DNA from: Chara braunii
Lineage: Eukaryota > Streptophyta > Charophyceae > Charales > Characeae
Assembly: GCA_003427395.1 (NCBI GenBank)
Contig: BFEA01000893.1
Span: 328,520 to 386,898, forward strand
DNA length: 58,379 nt
Reading direction: 5' to 3'
Shown here: positions 11,161 to 22,280 of the stretch, piece after piece
Layout of the letters: every line of letters starts with the position of its first letter
Position numbering within the stretch: position 1 is the stretch's first letter
The notes under the pieces: model-generated
Told to the model about the DNA's origin: nothing
The model's database searches: none
The model's input: the letters and a program-made list of their open reading frames with translations, nothing else
Program-made: the position numbers and the translations under genes

Positions 11161-12675
11161 GTGGCTAGGAGGCGCCGCGTGGATGTGAGGTGCCGGGAGG
11201 GGACTGAGCACGGCGTTGGCGAGAGAGCTCAGCGTAGTGGCGGTCGAGGGCAGCGGTGTAAGGGCACCGTGATGAGGTATGACCGTCCTGGCGGCATCGC
11301 AAACACCCATGCCGACACAAAATGGTTGCGCGCTCCTCAGCGGAAAGGACACCACGAGGAGGGATAAAGCCCTGAGGGAGGTTCTGCCGAGGGACCTCGA
11401 GGGGTGACGCGCCAGCGTGACTAGAGCGGCTGCGTGCCCGGGAGAGGGTGGAGAGGGCGAGCTGGAGGTTTTCGGCTATAGGGAGGGTAGAGTCCTCAAG
11501 TTGGTAGTGGACGACCTCGCAGAGGTCAAGGTCATCGCCATGGTTACCCTCGGGCGACGGCGGGGCAATAACGTCCTGTTCACCATACTCGAGCTCGCTG
11601 AAGTGGCACTAGAAGTGGCGGCACTGCTGCGCGGAATGGCGGGGACGACCGTGGAAAGGGGAACGACGCTTGAAAGTGTCATGAGAGGAGGAGGGAGAGT
11701 AACCAGTACGCTGAGGCTGGGGGGAGGAAGTGAGTTGAAGACGGGCCCGCATGCGCTGATGGGCCCCGACGGCCTCGTAAACCTGCGGGGCCGATGTGAA
11801 GCCTTACCGCCATAACTCGGAGCAGTACTCAAGGGGAAGGCTGACCAAGAGATGATCGATGAGGGCAGCCTCGGGGAGGAACGCCACATCACAAATGAGG
11901 CGGGCGTCCTGAAAGGACGCTGCGCCTGCATGGAGAGGTGAGCCACCCACGTGTCGGGTAGGACGCCCATGAGCTGGAACGTGAGAGTGGCAGACCGCAG
12001 CCACCGAAACACGCATGTCCCTGTACCATCATACAAGCCAATGTCCGTCAAGCGGACGAGTGGTGTGCCACCGTTTTGGTGGCGAGGAGATCGAGGAGCA
12101 GAGGCCTGCGCTACGGCCGAGAAAGTTGCCGCAAGTCCTGGAGAAGGGGGGGCGGGTGACTGTACGCCCGGGCCGCATGGTGGAGCGGTGGGGGCAACAG
12201 CGACAAGTTGCGAGGGAGCTGCGGTAAAAGAGGTTGCAGCAGCCGAGGGAGTAGGAAGGACGTAGGATGGGGCTGGAGGGGGTGCAGGGCAGGGGAAGCG
12301 AGCCTGTATAGATAGAAGAGTAGAGGAAGAAGGGGGTGCGCCCGAAGGCGCGGCCACCTATGAGGGTAGGGGTGGCTGAAGGCGTAAGAGGGCGAGGTCA
12401 GCCCGGGTCTGGGCAAGCTCGTCCTCGAGACGTCAAACGTAGATCGAGCGAGGAGTGGCAGGAGGAAGAGTGGGGGAAGTGGACGCATGTGCGGCACGGG
12501 GCATCCCACACGGAGAGCCAGTTGGCGCTGCGATGATGTGAAGGGGAGGGAGAAGCGGGGCACCCGGAAGAGCTGAGACCGCGGCAAAGGGCTGTGATCC
12601 CGTGGCCATTGTGACCGAAGTCTGGGCGGGTGCGCCCGTAGAGTGAGGGAAGGCCTGGCCCATGGCGGCCGTCAT
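11161..12675 (-). pseudogene. Gag of the chromovirus with CCHC zinc knuckle
   Basis: A proline- and alanine-rich N-terminus (ATG at 12675 is the likely start, MTAAMGQAFPHS) leads to a capsid-like part containing GTGTCVFRWL and WVAHLSMQ, then DVAFLPEAALIDHLLVSLP in another frame. A TAA at 11804-11806 follows LEYCSELWR. Downstream, at 11305-11264, is a zinc knuckle CLRCRQDGHTSSRC of the C-x2-C-x4-H-x4-C type, which binds element RNA. At least two frame changes and one stop break the gene. Confidence 0.8.
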
Positions 12676-12736
12676 GCTAGGAGCATGGATGGTCACCAGG
12701 ATGCCCGGGTCAGGGCACAAGCGATTATCGGGTAGA

Positions 12737-12955
12737 TGAAAATTCAGGAATGAAAATTCTGAAGTGAGACTTTTGGGCAGTCTGAAAATCCTGAATGGTC
12801 CTGAAGTGGTGAAAGGTCCGAAGACCCTGAAAACCACCTGTTTAGGCAGGCTACATCATGAAGTGGTGAAGGGTGTCCTAAAGTGGTCAAGTGAGAGTTT
12901 TGGGCAGTCTGAAAATCCGGAATGGTCCTGAAGTGGTGAAAGGTCCGAAGACCAT
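12737..12955. repeat. Minisatellite (about 127 bp unit) truncated by gap
   Basis: Two near-identical blocks begin at about 12763 and 12891. They share TTTTGGGCAGTCTGAAAATC and GAAGTGGTGAAAGGTCCGAA, and shorter GAAGTGGTGAA echoes lie between. The second block runs straight into the run of unknown bases, so the array probably continues inside the gap. Confidence 0.9.
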
Positions 12956-13950
12956 NNNNNNNNNNNNNNNNNNNNNNNNNNNNNNNNNNNNNNNNNNNNN
13001 NNNNNNNNNNNNNNNNNNNNNNNNNNNNNNNNNNNNNNNNNNNNNNNNNNNNNNNNNNNNNNNNNNNNNNNNNNNNNNNNNNNNNNNNNNNNNNNNNNNN
13101 NNNNNNNNNNNNNNNNNNNNNNNNNNNNNNNNNNNNNNNNNNNNNNNNNNNNNNNNNNNNNNNNNNNNNNNNNNNNNNNNNNNNNNNNNNNNNNNNNNNN
13201 NNNNNNNNNNNNNNNNNNNNNNNNNNNNNNNNNNNNNNNNNNNNNNNNNNNNNNNNNNNNNNNNNNNNNNNNNNNNNNNNNNNNNNNNNNNNNNNNNNNN
13301 NNNNNNNNNNNNNNNNNNNNNNNNNNNNNNNNNNNNNNNNNNNNNNNNNNNNNNNNNNNNNNNNNNNNNNNNNNNNNNNNNNNNNNNNNNNNNNNNNNNN
13401 NNNNNNNNNNNNNNNNNNNNNNNNNNNNNNNNNNNNNNNNNNNNNNNNNNNNNNNNNNNNNNNNNNNNNNNNNNNNNNNNNNNNNNNNNNNNNNNNNNNN
13501 NNNNNNNNNNNNNNNNNNNNNNNNNNNNNNNNNNNNNNNNNNNNNNNNNNNNNNNNNNNNNNNNNNNNNNNNNNNNNNNNNNNNNNNNNNNNNNNNNNNN
13601 NNNNNNNNNNNNNNNNNNNNNNNNNNNNNNNNNNNNNNNNNNNNNNNNNNNNNNNNNNNNNNNNNNNNNNNNNNNNNNNNNNNNNNNNNNNNNNNNNNNN
13701 NNNNNNNNNNNNNNNNNNNNNNNNNNNNNNNNNNNNNNNNNNNNNNNNNNNNNNNNNNNNNNNNNNNNNNNNNNNNNNNNNNNNNNNNNNNNNNNNNNNN
13801 NNNNNNNNNNNNNNNNNNNNNNNNNNNNNNNNNNNNNNNNNNNNNNNNNNNNNNNNNNNNNNNNNNNNNNNNNNNNNNNNNNNNNNNNNNNNNNNNNNNN
13901 NNNNNNNNNNNNNNNNNNNNNNNNNNNNNNNNNNNNNNNNNNNNNNNNNN
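12956..13950. other. Assembly gap (995 unknown bases)
   Basis: Unbroken run of N. It starts inside a minisatellite, which is the likely reason the assembly failed here. Confidence 1.
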
Positions 13951-13987
13951 AAACAAAACGTGAAGAGAGAAATAATATTTATTGTTT

Positions 13988-14320
13988 TGGAATTTCCTGC
14001 AGCATTTCCCTACCCCCCATGGGGTCACGAATGTGCCAAGGGAAAGAAGAGACCAAGATAAGCAAACTATGTTTCAAAACGCAGCAATTTAAAATTTTCA
14101 GAAAATAAATAAACAAATAATAAATAAAGAAATAAAAATAAATAAGTAGATGAGGAGGTGAAGAGAAATTAAGTGTTGGATTTTTTAAAAATTTCAGCAG
14201 CATTTCGTTACCTCCATGGGGTCGAAGTGTGCCGTCAAGAAGAAACGCTAAGTAAAATGACAAAATTTCGACAGCACTTCATTACGCCCACGGAGTCAAA
14301 ATGTGTGCCGCACGCAAGAA
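13988..14320. repeat. Three degenerate copies of a ~45 bp motif in AT-rich DNA
   Basis: Copies at about 13990, 14194 and 14264 share the pattern ATTTC-GCAGCATTTC-TTAC-CC-CATGGGGTC-GTGTGCC with substitutions. The DNA between them is A-rich. No coding potential. Confidence 0.75.
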
Positions 14321-14899
14321 TGGGTAGCTCCTAATCAGATTTAAGGGTGCCGCAAAAAAAAATCGAATTTTCAGAATAAATAAAAATAAAATAAAATAAA
14401 TCAAAAAATGAGAAAAGAAGGTGGGGAATAAGATAATTCAATTTTTTTGGAAAAAATAGGAAACATAAATCAAAAGAAAGATAAAAAGAAAAAAAAACAG
14501 AAAAATTTCGAAGTTGGGGGGAAGGGGGATGAAAAAGTGAAGGAAAAAAGAGACAAATAGGTGAGAGAGAAAAAAAAAGTGAAGGGGGAGATGGGGGAAG
14601 TAGTGGGGTTGTAGTTGGGGGAGAGGAGGGGGAGAGAATGGGAGAGAAAGGATGGGAAAGGTGGAGAGGGATCAAGAAGCAAAGAGAAAAGAGGAGAAAG
14701 AAAAGAAAATAAATGAATAAAATAGAGTAAAATAGTGGATGGTGGGAGGAAAGGTGGGGTGGGCAGAGGGGTACGAGTAGTGAGAGTGATTAGAAGGAAG
14801 TGAGTGAGGTAGAAGAGGAAAAAGTAGAGGGGGTGAGTAAGAGGAGAGAGAAAAGGTAGAGAAAGTGGATTAGTAGGGAGAGGGAAGAGAGTGATGATA
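14321..14899. repeat. Long polypurine tract
   Basis: From about 14465 to 14890 the plus strand is almost entirely A and G, with few pyrimidines. The opposite-strand frames translate to Pro/Leu/Phe/Ser-rich noise. Such tracts can form triplex DNA; here it is simply a low-complexity block. Confidence 0.85.
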
Positions 14900-14903
14900 C
14901 CTA

Positions 14904-14956
14904 GCCCTTGGTGTCTCCAAGGGCACAAGGTATACCAAGACTAGGAGGGTCTTGGC
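14904..14956. other. Two adjacent short hairpins
   Basis: CCCTTGG-N5-CCAAGGG at about 14906-14924 and CCAAGAC-N7-GTCTTGG at about 14935-14955 are perfect inverted repeats next to each other. Function unknown; they may mark an element end. Confidence 0.6.
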
Positions 14957-15239
14957 CTTCACTGCAGCAAGACAACTGGAGGAGGGAGGGGGTTGAGATC
15001 TTGATCAGCCATTAGCAGCAGCACTGCAGATCGAGGGTGTGCTGTGTTAGCAGACCCTTACCACAGTAGAGCAGCCCCTGATCAGGGGGTCTTCATGGCT
15101 GTATTCAGGATGGGATTTAGTTCCGCATGATTTATTTATCCTGATTTTAACGATTTTCTCTATTTCTTGATAATCGAGATCGCTTGCGTGACTTACCTGA
15201 CTTACCTGACTTACCTGATTCCTAGCCTCGTCGTGACCT
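14957..15239. other. Non-coding stretch with 9 bp triplicate
   Basis: No gene. At about 15190-15219 the nonamer ACTTACCTG occurs three times in a row. Confidence 0.6.
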
Positions 15240-15660
15240 GTGTGTTATGAGTGCGGGTTCGATGGTCAGCGTGGTGTTACCGCCCTGTTGCTTTGATTGC
15301 GCCACTCGGCTTTACTGTTTCGGTGTGACCGTTGGTTCGGTTCGGGCACGTCCCTATGGCTCGGGGCAGGTCCAATACTACCACGACACTGCGACATTGT
15401 ACGGTATTCAACATGTTACAGGATCGGTATTGGCTCGGCATCGACATGGTACCGTTGTCTCATGTTCGGTTTTGGATTGGCATCGGTACAACTTCGAAGG
15501 ATTATCTCAGGTTCGGCTTGGTACGAAACAGGTGCGACGGTGGTGCGGTACTTGCTTCATTCTACTGTGTTCATCATTGTACTGGTACGGCATGCACTCT
15601 CTTTGGTCCGGTGTTTGGTGTGATGTGGCGGCCACTGTCTGGTTGAGTAGCCCGAGGCAG
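15240..15660. repeat. GGTNCGG-rich degenerate repeat block
   Basis: Short words such as GGTTCGG, GGTACGG, GGCATCG and ATGGTACCG recur every 10 to 30 bases throughout. Three overlapping open frames exist only because of this composition, and none has a recognisable domain. Confidence 0.55.
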
Positions 15661-17289
15661 ATCCAACATTGTTGTCACGGTATGATGACTGGTTATGTGC
15701 TGCGGTAGCATACTGGTGGAAGGATTATTCTAAATGTTGAGACCCGGTTTCCTCTAGGATGACCGTGACTCACTGTAACTCAATGTCATTACCCTGGCAC
15801 AGTTTGATTCAGCGAGCTTGATAATGGCATTCTGTTTGGTTCGAAAGTTAGTGTGAACGGGAACTGCGGCAACTCACTGGGATTGATAACATTAATCTTG
15901 GTATGGCTCCCGAGAGTTCGACACTGCTATTTTGGGACGGTTACTCGGTCTGGGATGGTACAGTTGAATGGGCTTTGACATTTATGATCATGGTAGGACT
16001 GCTAATTAAGGACTGAAACCGGTAACACCGATTCTGGACGGCTGGGCCCCTGGTGCCAACCAGGGTGCTGTCTTTCGTGCCTTGCCAACGGACGTAGCGG
16101 GGTTTGACGCTTGGACGATGCCGCAGGCCGTATGTAGTCTGGGACAGTCGGAGCCAGTGCGAGGACATTCTTTTTTTTTGGGAACGAGTGCGCCAGGTGT
16201 ACCCTGTCCACTCGGGAGGTCGCCTGAGAGATACCTGTTCGACCGGTGGTGCTGGAGCGATATAGTCTGTACATGAGGACCAGGGAGGGAAGACCAGAGC
16301 GTGTCTGGCGTCCGCAACCCACGCTGGAGTAAAGTCCAGTCGAGCGGCACTGGGCGAAACGTGCCTGGCGTTCTCAGTTCCCTTGGGAGAAGTTGGATCA
16401 GGGGCAGCCACTGGAGAGCAAAGGGCGGGTGCACATGAGATGTGTTGGGATGAGCGTGTGAGGGGCGTGATGTTCTTGCACTGTTCAGACTTCGAAGCTA
16501 TCCTTCCCTGATGTGGCGTGAGCAAGAGCTGCACTTGCAGTAAGCTTCAAGATGACAAACCATAATTGGGGGGGGAGGTGACGTGCTTCTGGGGAGCCGC
16601 CCCGTGAGATATTGTTCTCACTCAACGCCAGTCCATGGTACTTAGCCCATGGGCTGCAGTCACAAGGAGTGTGGTCACTTAACTTCGTAAGGCAAAGATC
16701 TGAGCATTGAGGGAAGTGACTCCCTGATCCAAAGTGACCGATGGAAACCCTGTCACTGGTGACTCGGAGGGTATGTGGCCTCGATTTGCTCTGTATCATC
16801 GAGAAGGAAAGTGAGAAGGGAGGATAAACGGCGGGAAAGAGTGAGGAAGAGAAAGAGAAAAGGAGAGGGAGAGAGATAAAGAGTGAGGAAGAGAGAGAGA
16901 AAAGGAGAGAAAGAGAGGGAAAGAGGGAGAAAGAGACATAAAGAGAGAGAGAGGGAAAAACGAACGGTCGAGTGAAGGAAGGAATTTGTTTTGCGATCAA
17001 TTAATTAAAATTATTTGAACTTTAATTGGTGGAAGAAGAGAGACATTCGGGCTGCGGGGGACATTTTAAGTGTCCGCTCGGTGCACGCTAGGGCAAGTAG
17101 GTACCCCTTCGCCTGATGGGAACGGAAGGGAGAGCTGCCACCGATAGCTGCGAGGACGTCCCTCACGGACTGAAGCGTTGTCCATCATCGCTACTGGCAA
17201 GAGGAAGTGCGTCGTCGCCGGCAGCGAGATCTTCTACTGTTGGCTGATATGGAGTTCGAGGTTGTTCCCGACGAAGATGAACATAGCTA
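15661..17289. other. Non-coding stretch, possible LTR remnant
   Basis: No gene supported. GTGTGAGGGGCGTGATGTTC at about 16456 resembles plant gypsy LTR termini. A GA-rich tract covers about 16800-16960. A minus-strand frame of 197 codons (16534-15941) has no recognisable domain. Confidence 0.35.
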
Positions 17290-17640
17290 CTACCGTTGGC
17301 AACAGGAGCAGCCCATCTCTGTGAACAGATAAACAGCTACTTCCTGCGGTTGGTGGGATCTGCAATTCCGGAAGTGAAACCCACAGTCACTTCTCGCTGC
17401 TGATGGGAAATGATGACCAGTGAGTGAAATCGACGGGTATTCTCCGTCGTTCCCTGGATCTGTCATCCTGCGAGCGAAGCCAGTAGCCTCTCTCCGCGGA
17501 TGATGGGATCAAGTGAAAATTACAGCCAGATTCATTTGTCGATCTGCTAAACAGCAAGCGAAGGCCAGCCCTTTTTCCCGCCGATGAATGGATCAACATT
17601 ACCGGCTAGTGACGAGTACAGCCACCTCTTCCACTACCAG
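17290..17640. repeat. Degenerate ~50 bp tandem repeat
   Basis: Blocks of the form CGCYGATGGGATC followed by an AGYGAAACC-type segment recur with starts near 17325, 17374, 17424, 17473 and 17558, spacing 39-50 bp. Divergence between units is high, so this is an old array. Confidence 0.65.
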
Positions 17641-17955
17641 GTAAGGAGTTATGATACGGGGAAAGGGTTTGTGGGAATCTTGGGACTAAGCGGGTTGAGG
17701 TCCAGTGAGTGAAGGGGAGTAAAGCGAAGGGGTAAGAAGAGTGGGATGAGAAACTGAGAGATTGAGCGAGTGAGAGATGACGAGGAACACTCTGGACTCT
17801 GCTTTAATAGAGAGTAGACACTGCCACAGAGCTTGCGAGTAAGTGCGCCGCAAACTGTTCACTGGTCTACGCACTCCCTGGATAACGGGCTAGTCGAATG
17901 GTCCGCTGACTACTCACTGCCCGGCTCGGAGATCACTCTAGAGGAACTATTAGAG
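17641..17955. other. Non-coding stretch
   Basis: Nothing recognisable between the two minisatellites. Confidence 0.5.
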
Positions 17956-18127
17956 AAAAGAGCTCTTCGATTGTCTCACTGTTTACTCATGTTTGGCTTG
18001 AAAAGAGCTCTTCGATTGTCTCATTGTTTACTCATGTTTGGCTTGTAAAGAGCTCATCGGTTGTCTCGCTGTTTACTCATTTTGGCTTGTAAAGAGCTCT
18101 TCGATTGCCTCAATGGTTGGCTTGTAA
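17956..18127. repeat. 45 bp minisatellite, about 3.8 units
   Basis: Four successive units start near 17956, 18001, 18046 and 18090. Each begins AAAGAGCTCTTCGATTGTCT and continues with TGTTTACTCATGTTTGGCTTG, the last unit shortened. Divergence is low. Confidence 0.93.
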
Positions 18128-18821
18128 ATCACTCTCGAGGAAACCATCCGAAAGTGAGTCCCTGGGTTGACCGCTTATCTCTCTTGAGCGAATCATCTGT
18201 AACGGAACCACTGGGTAATCAAGCTGTGAATTGGTTAGGTGACATACAAGTAACAGGGCAGATTGACAGCCTGGCCTGATCAAAATCGAGCCTGTGTATT
18301 AGTCCGCAAGAGCCACTCAAATTCGAGCCTGGGGTTTAATTCTTTAGTATTTTGTATATCTCTTGGTGGAGATGAATGAAAAAAAAAAAAAAAAAAAGGG
18401 CATGCATTTGAGACTGGGGCTTGCTGATTGGATTGGAGACAGACACGAGTTGCTCAATCAAACGGCAAAAAATAGAATTCTTTAATAGGCATGCTGCTAC
18501 CCATTCCTACATCGTTTTCGTTGGTTGACTTGGTCTCTCTTGTTTATTTTAGTTAATATCTTCTTCACATATTTATTCATTTTATTATACTTCTATCTTT
18601 TCGGCAAAAAACCATTCTGGATCAGGACAGCGAAGGAGTTCCGATTAGACTAAACAATTAATTGAACTGAAACTTTAATATGTCCTGAGAACGGTGTAAA
18701 ATTCATTGATACGTGGGGAAGGAGACAAATCAGCAAACCCTGAAGCGGGCACAGCGAGTGACAGGCGCTGCTGTCCTTGGCTTCAACGAACAGTAGGCGA
18801 CCCCTCCCAGGGTTTCCTCAC
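18128..18821. other. Non-coding stretch
   Basis: No gene. It contains an A-run at 18379-18397, which could be a retroposon tail, but no matching element or target duplication is visible. Confidence 0.5.
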
Positions 18822-19568
18822 ATCGTGACAGTGTCCAAAAATTCATGAACGTCCTCGAACAACATAGACACATGTGGCAGACATATAGGAAGGAGGAGGT
18901 CGACAAGCGGGAGAATGCTTTGTCTTACTGGAAAGCCATCTTCGTCGAGGCAGACGATATGATGCAAGAGTAAAAGAAGAAGGAGACGAAAGAGGGTGAG
19001 GAAGAGGATGTTCTCGAGGCGGACGAGCCCGAGATTTACCCTCACACCCTCTAGCCACAATCAGTCGAAACTGTGGTCGAAGTTCAAGAAATCGACCCTT
19101 CTTCGCCAGAGGCTTCGCTTGTATATGTAGGACCGAGGGCGGACCATCCAAAAGTGGACTTCGACCCTCGACGCCATATAAACAACGGTGATTACGATGA
19201 GGAACTATCTCAAGGTGTCCCATTCTAGGTAGGTAGAGCACAGTCTTAGGTTGTCGACGACCGTTCCTCTCCTAATTTTGGTTGTTTATGTATACAGTAT
19301 TGGGTGCCTACAGCCTACAGGTCACTCGTCCGATCTTCGTGAAAGGTACTTTGACGCTTGGACGAAGAGGTGGAAGTTTTCCACATCAGACAAGGAACAA
19401 TGGCAACGCGTCGAAACTGTGGCTTATTTTTGGAGAAGGCCTTTTCGCAAAGAAACGGATGAAAGCAAATTCGTTACAGGCCTTACAATATCGCCATCCG
19501 TCTGTGAGAAAGCACTTGTGACCCTGGGGGACTGCTGTCTTTCCGGTCCGTCCGACGTGACCATTTAG
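18822..19568 (+). pseudogene. Truncated copy of the transposase C-terminal part
   Basis: This aligns along its length with 39318-40072. Shared pieces include the segments for HMWQTYRKEEVDKRE, ALSYWK and FVTGLTI. Compared with that copy, the reading frame is broken by TAA at 18971-18973 (CAA there), TAG at 19052-19054 and 19226-19228 (TGG in both cases there), plus small indels. All three stops are simple transitions. The 5' two-thirds of the gene is absent, since similarity starts abruptly at 18822. Confidence 0.88.
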
Positions 19569-20122
19569 TTAAATACGAATTGATTCGGATTTCTTAGCTA
19601 CGAACTCCGCAAAGATAATGACGAAACGTTAACTGCGAACTAATTCCGATTTCTTGTCCTGCAGGATGAATGAGGACGACGCACCATTGTGCGACGTTGT
19701 ATACGAGACAACGTCGTACGAAACCTCGTCGTATGCAAGCGAGTATTCCTTTTCGATCGAGAATGTGGACAAGAATCTTATCATCATGAACAAAAATATT
19801 TGGGCATAAGGTTTGGTCAGTCTTGAAACCGATTATCTGCATATCGAAGTTAGGGTTGGCTTCAACGGTTACATTGAACCCGAAACATGTGTTATTGATG
19901 GACAAACTACTATAGTTTGCGATAGAGGGTCAAATATGTGGTACCTCTACTGGAGTTTAGAAGAAGTCAAACTTTGGGAAGTTTTATCCAGTCTGGAGGA
20001 GAACGTTGATGTTGAGGATATGGTAGATGCGTGGGACTCACTGCGCTTAGAACAAGACTGGGATTGTGTGGACGACCAACATGCTAAACTTTGCGCTTGG
20101 TACTGCATCGGAAAGCCACAAT
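19569..20122 (+). pseudogene. Truncated copy of the unknown second protein of the transposon
   Basis: This aligns with 40073-40626, including the short stretch before the start codon with its pyrimidine-rich CTTGTCCTGCAG and the early DVVYETTSYETSSYASEYSF coding segment. A TAA at 19807-19809 lies where the better copy has CGA. Similarity ends abruptly near 20122, after GKPQL, and the sequence beyond is unrelated. It is in the same order behind the transposase fragment as in the larger locus, so one event made both. Confidence 0.85.
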
Positions 20123-20939
20123 TAATACACATTTCGTTAAAAGTGAACCTTTTGATTGTTCACTTTTTGTAACAAAGCCGGTTAAGAGAAATTCATGTTG
20201 GCAATATGAACTGAGGAGCGATATAAATAAGAATAAATTGAAACAATCAATGCTAAGTGGTGCTAAGTGGGCAATAATATGGGTCAGCCACCATCGCTTG
20301 AAGTACTCGACCCATCAACATCCAACTTGTTACTGAGCCTATGACATTTACTGAGTCGATCGTTAGCACCCCCCACCCACCCAACCCCAACCACTCCAGC
20401 ACACCAATAACGACCAACCCCCTTAAAATCACTGTGACATCGAATTTTTCCCTTGTTGGCTATTTTCGAGGTAGCTTTTAGGAGCGGCCGCTCTGCAACT
20501 CAGAATAAACTCCGGGTTTGTTGAAGTGCTCCGGGCCTATCAATGTGCAACTTGTATGTTTCTTGAAATATTTCTTAGTCGGACGTTGGTCCTGGGCCTG
20601 GATTCGAGGTCGTAGTCTAGGACATCCCAGGTCCTAGACTCTGCGTGGAAGGGATTACCCCCCGCACAGAGCGTACTTGCCCTGCTCACCGAGACACACG
20701 GCCTAAAGGCCTGAGGTGTCACAGGGGCCACACAACTGTTCCTTCAGCCGTGCAATATCCTGTCGTAGGGGTTCGCGAGATGTATGGCCGGCGCACTCGG
20801 CCGGAGCGGCTTGTGGAAGGTCCATATGTAGTCGTGACGAGGATTAAGACCAACTCCTGCGTGACGCGGCCGGGAGGGTCCCGCGCTGTTTCGTGCGGTG
20901 CCGGACCGATGCGCTGAACAGCGTCACAAACAAGAAAAA
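20123..20939. other. Non-coding stretch
   Basis: No gene. It includes a C-rich run (about 20370-20425), and a perfect hairpin at 20614-20641. Confidence 0.5.
20614..20641. other. Perfect 10 bp hairpin
   Basis: AGTCTAGGAC, a 7-base loop, then GTCCTAGACT form a perfect stem. There is no T-run after it, and no gene nearby to assign it to. Confidence 0.6.
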
Positions 20940-21900
20940 ATGGACGCTCTAAGCGGGTCATTAATTTCAGCGAGCAAAGGCAGAGGACGAAATTTTAAAC
21001 TACGAATTAATTCCCGAATGCTTTCGCACACTTAGTCGTTAGAAGAGGTGAGTAGGGGCTCTAAGCGGGATAAAAATGCCACACACAGAGTCATTGGAAG
21101 AGGTTAGGAGGCGCTGTAAGCGGGATAGTAAAGATTGGCAGTGAAGCTGAAGGAGGACGCAATTCCAAACTCGAAAAAATTCCTTATATAAGACTCTGAG
21201 GACCTTGCCCACACTGAGCTTGACAAATGTGATGCATCTTACAGTTCCCACTCGCGCAGATGTGAATCTTAGCAATTCTGGTGGCACTGCATCTTCATCC
21301 GTCAATATGGCAGTTGAGCACGAAATGAAATCAATGTGCAGGGGTAAGGTGTTACATATTTTCAAAGTCTAGCCGACGCAACATAAAGGCGAGTGAAAAC
21401 TCACGCTAAAGACGCCAACGGTTATTAACGGTCATCACCGCATTATACGAGATTGCAACTGGATTTGCTCACCCATGGCATACCCGTTGCCGACCCCTTT
21501 TAGCAAAAAGGTTTGAGCATCGGGAATCGCAACAGCGACAACGACGACTGCACATTAAAAGTTTTTGCAACCCTCATAGCGATACGTCAAGGTGTCGTGC
21601 ACCCCTTTTACCAACATGTTAAGGCGTCGGAAATCGCGAAAGACTAAAAGCGATCACGTCTAGAGATGCTTTGATGGTCTGATAATGGATGTGAAGGTAA
21701 CACCACCGTTATTGTGAAGGTGCGACAAAGGTTGCTTCTGAATTTAGAAGCGGTAGTCGTAAGAGGTGAGGAGAAGTTCTAAGCGAGTCATAAATTCCCT
21801 TCAGTTAAGATAGAGGAGGGAATCTGAAACTACGATTGAATTTGCAATCATCCTTTCGCACAGTGAGGTGTCGGAAGAGGTGAGGAGGCGCTTTAAGCCA
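20940..21900. repeat. Dispersed degenerate repeat block at the left side of the transposon region
   Basis: A composite unit recurs at about 20940, 21045, 21105, 21765 and 21865. Its parts are GAAGAGGTGAGGAGGCGCT, CTAAGCGGGTCATAAATTCC-type, and AAACTACGAATTAATT. The repeats are spread out rather than in tight tandem. No protein-coding potential. Confidence 0.6.
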
Positions 21901-21943
21901 CCACTCCCTCCGACAACAGGAAACAACCCCCCCCTGTGAGTTC

Positions 21944-21945
<2 letters not shown>

Positions 21946-22023
<78 letters not shown>
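21946..22023. repeat. (GA)n microsatellite
   Basis: Pure GA dinucleotide run of about 78 bases. Confidence 0.98.
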
Positions 22024-22025
<2 letters not shown>

Positions 22026-22111
22026 CCGAGCTCCTTGCTTTAACCCGGAAAGACATTGACAGATATTAGTTGAACAGCGAATCAAATCGAAGTTATTGGT
22101 GTTCGACAGAG

Positions 22112-22280
22112 CACCTTAAGGAAGCGCCAAACAGTCATTGGCTCTCTGTGCGGATTGCCAAAAGCATTCTCAGGGAACCTTGATGCGAGGTTGAAGTTTT
22201 GTCGTGATCTGTTTGGTGACTGAGCACCTTCAAAAAGTGTCAAACAATCGTTGGCTCTCTGCGCGGATTGCCATTAGCAC
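22112..22280. repeat. Pair of a ~55 bp dispersed repeat
   Basis: Two copies at 22112 and 22223 share GAGCACCTT, CAAACA-TC-TTGGCTCTCTG and GCGGATTGCCA. A third, more diverged copy lies at about 57293-57346. Confidence 0.75.

Larger units (their letters stand above)
6739..12675 (-). mobile_element. Decayed Ty3/gypsy chromovirus (gag-pol internal region)
   Basis: Reading the minus strand from 12675 down to 6739, the order is gag with CCHC zinc knuckle, retropepsin, reverse transcriptase, RNase H, integrase and a C-terminal chromodomain. This order, with integrase last and followed by a chromodomain, is diagnostic of Ty3/gypsy chromoviruses. The ~5.9 kb internal length is normal for the group. 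The copy is dead: gag, protease and RNase H each carry a stop, the frame shifts several times in pol, two RT catalytic Asp residues are Asn, and the integrase zinc finger is damaged. LTRs are not delimited. The right flank is a minisatellite ending in an assembly gap. Confidence 0.93.

Noticed and set aside
12856-14108. Very long frames (about 400 codons) on both strands across 13 kb.
   Set aside because: They consist of unknown residues through the N gap.
14331-14928. Minus-strand frames of 114 and 152 codons rich in Pro, Leu, Phe and Ser.
   Set aside because: They lie on the complement of a polypurine tract and have no domain.
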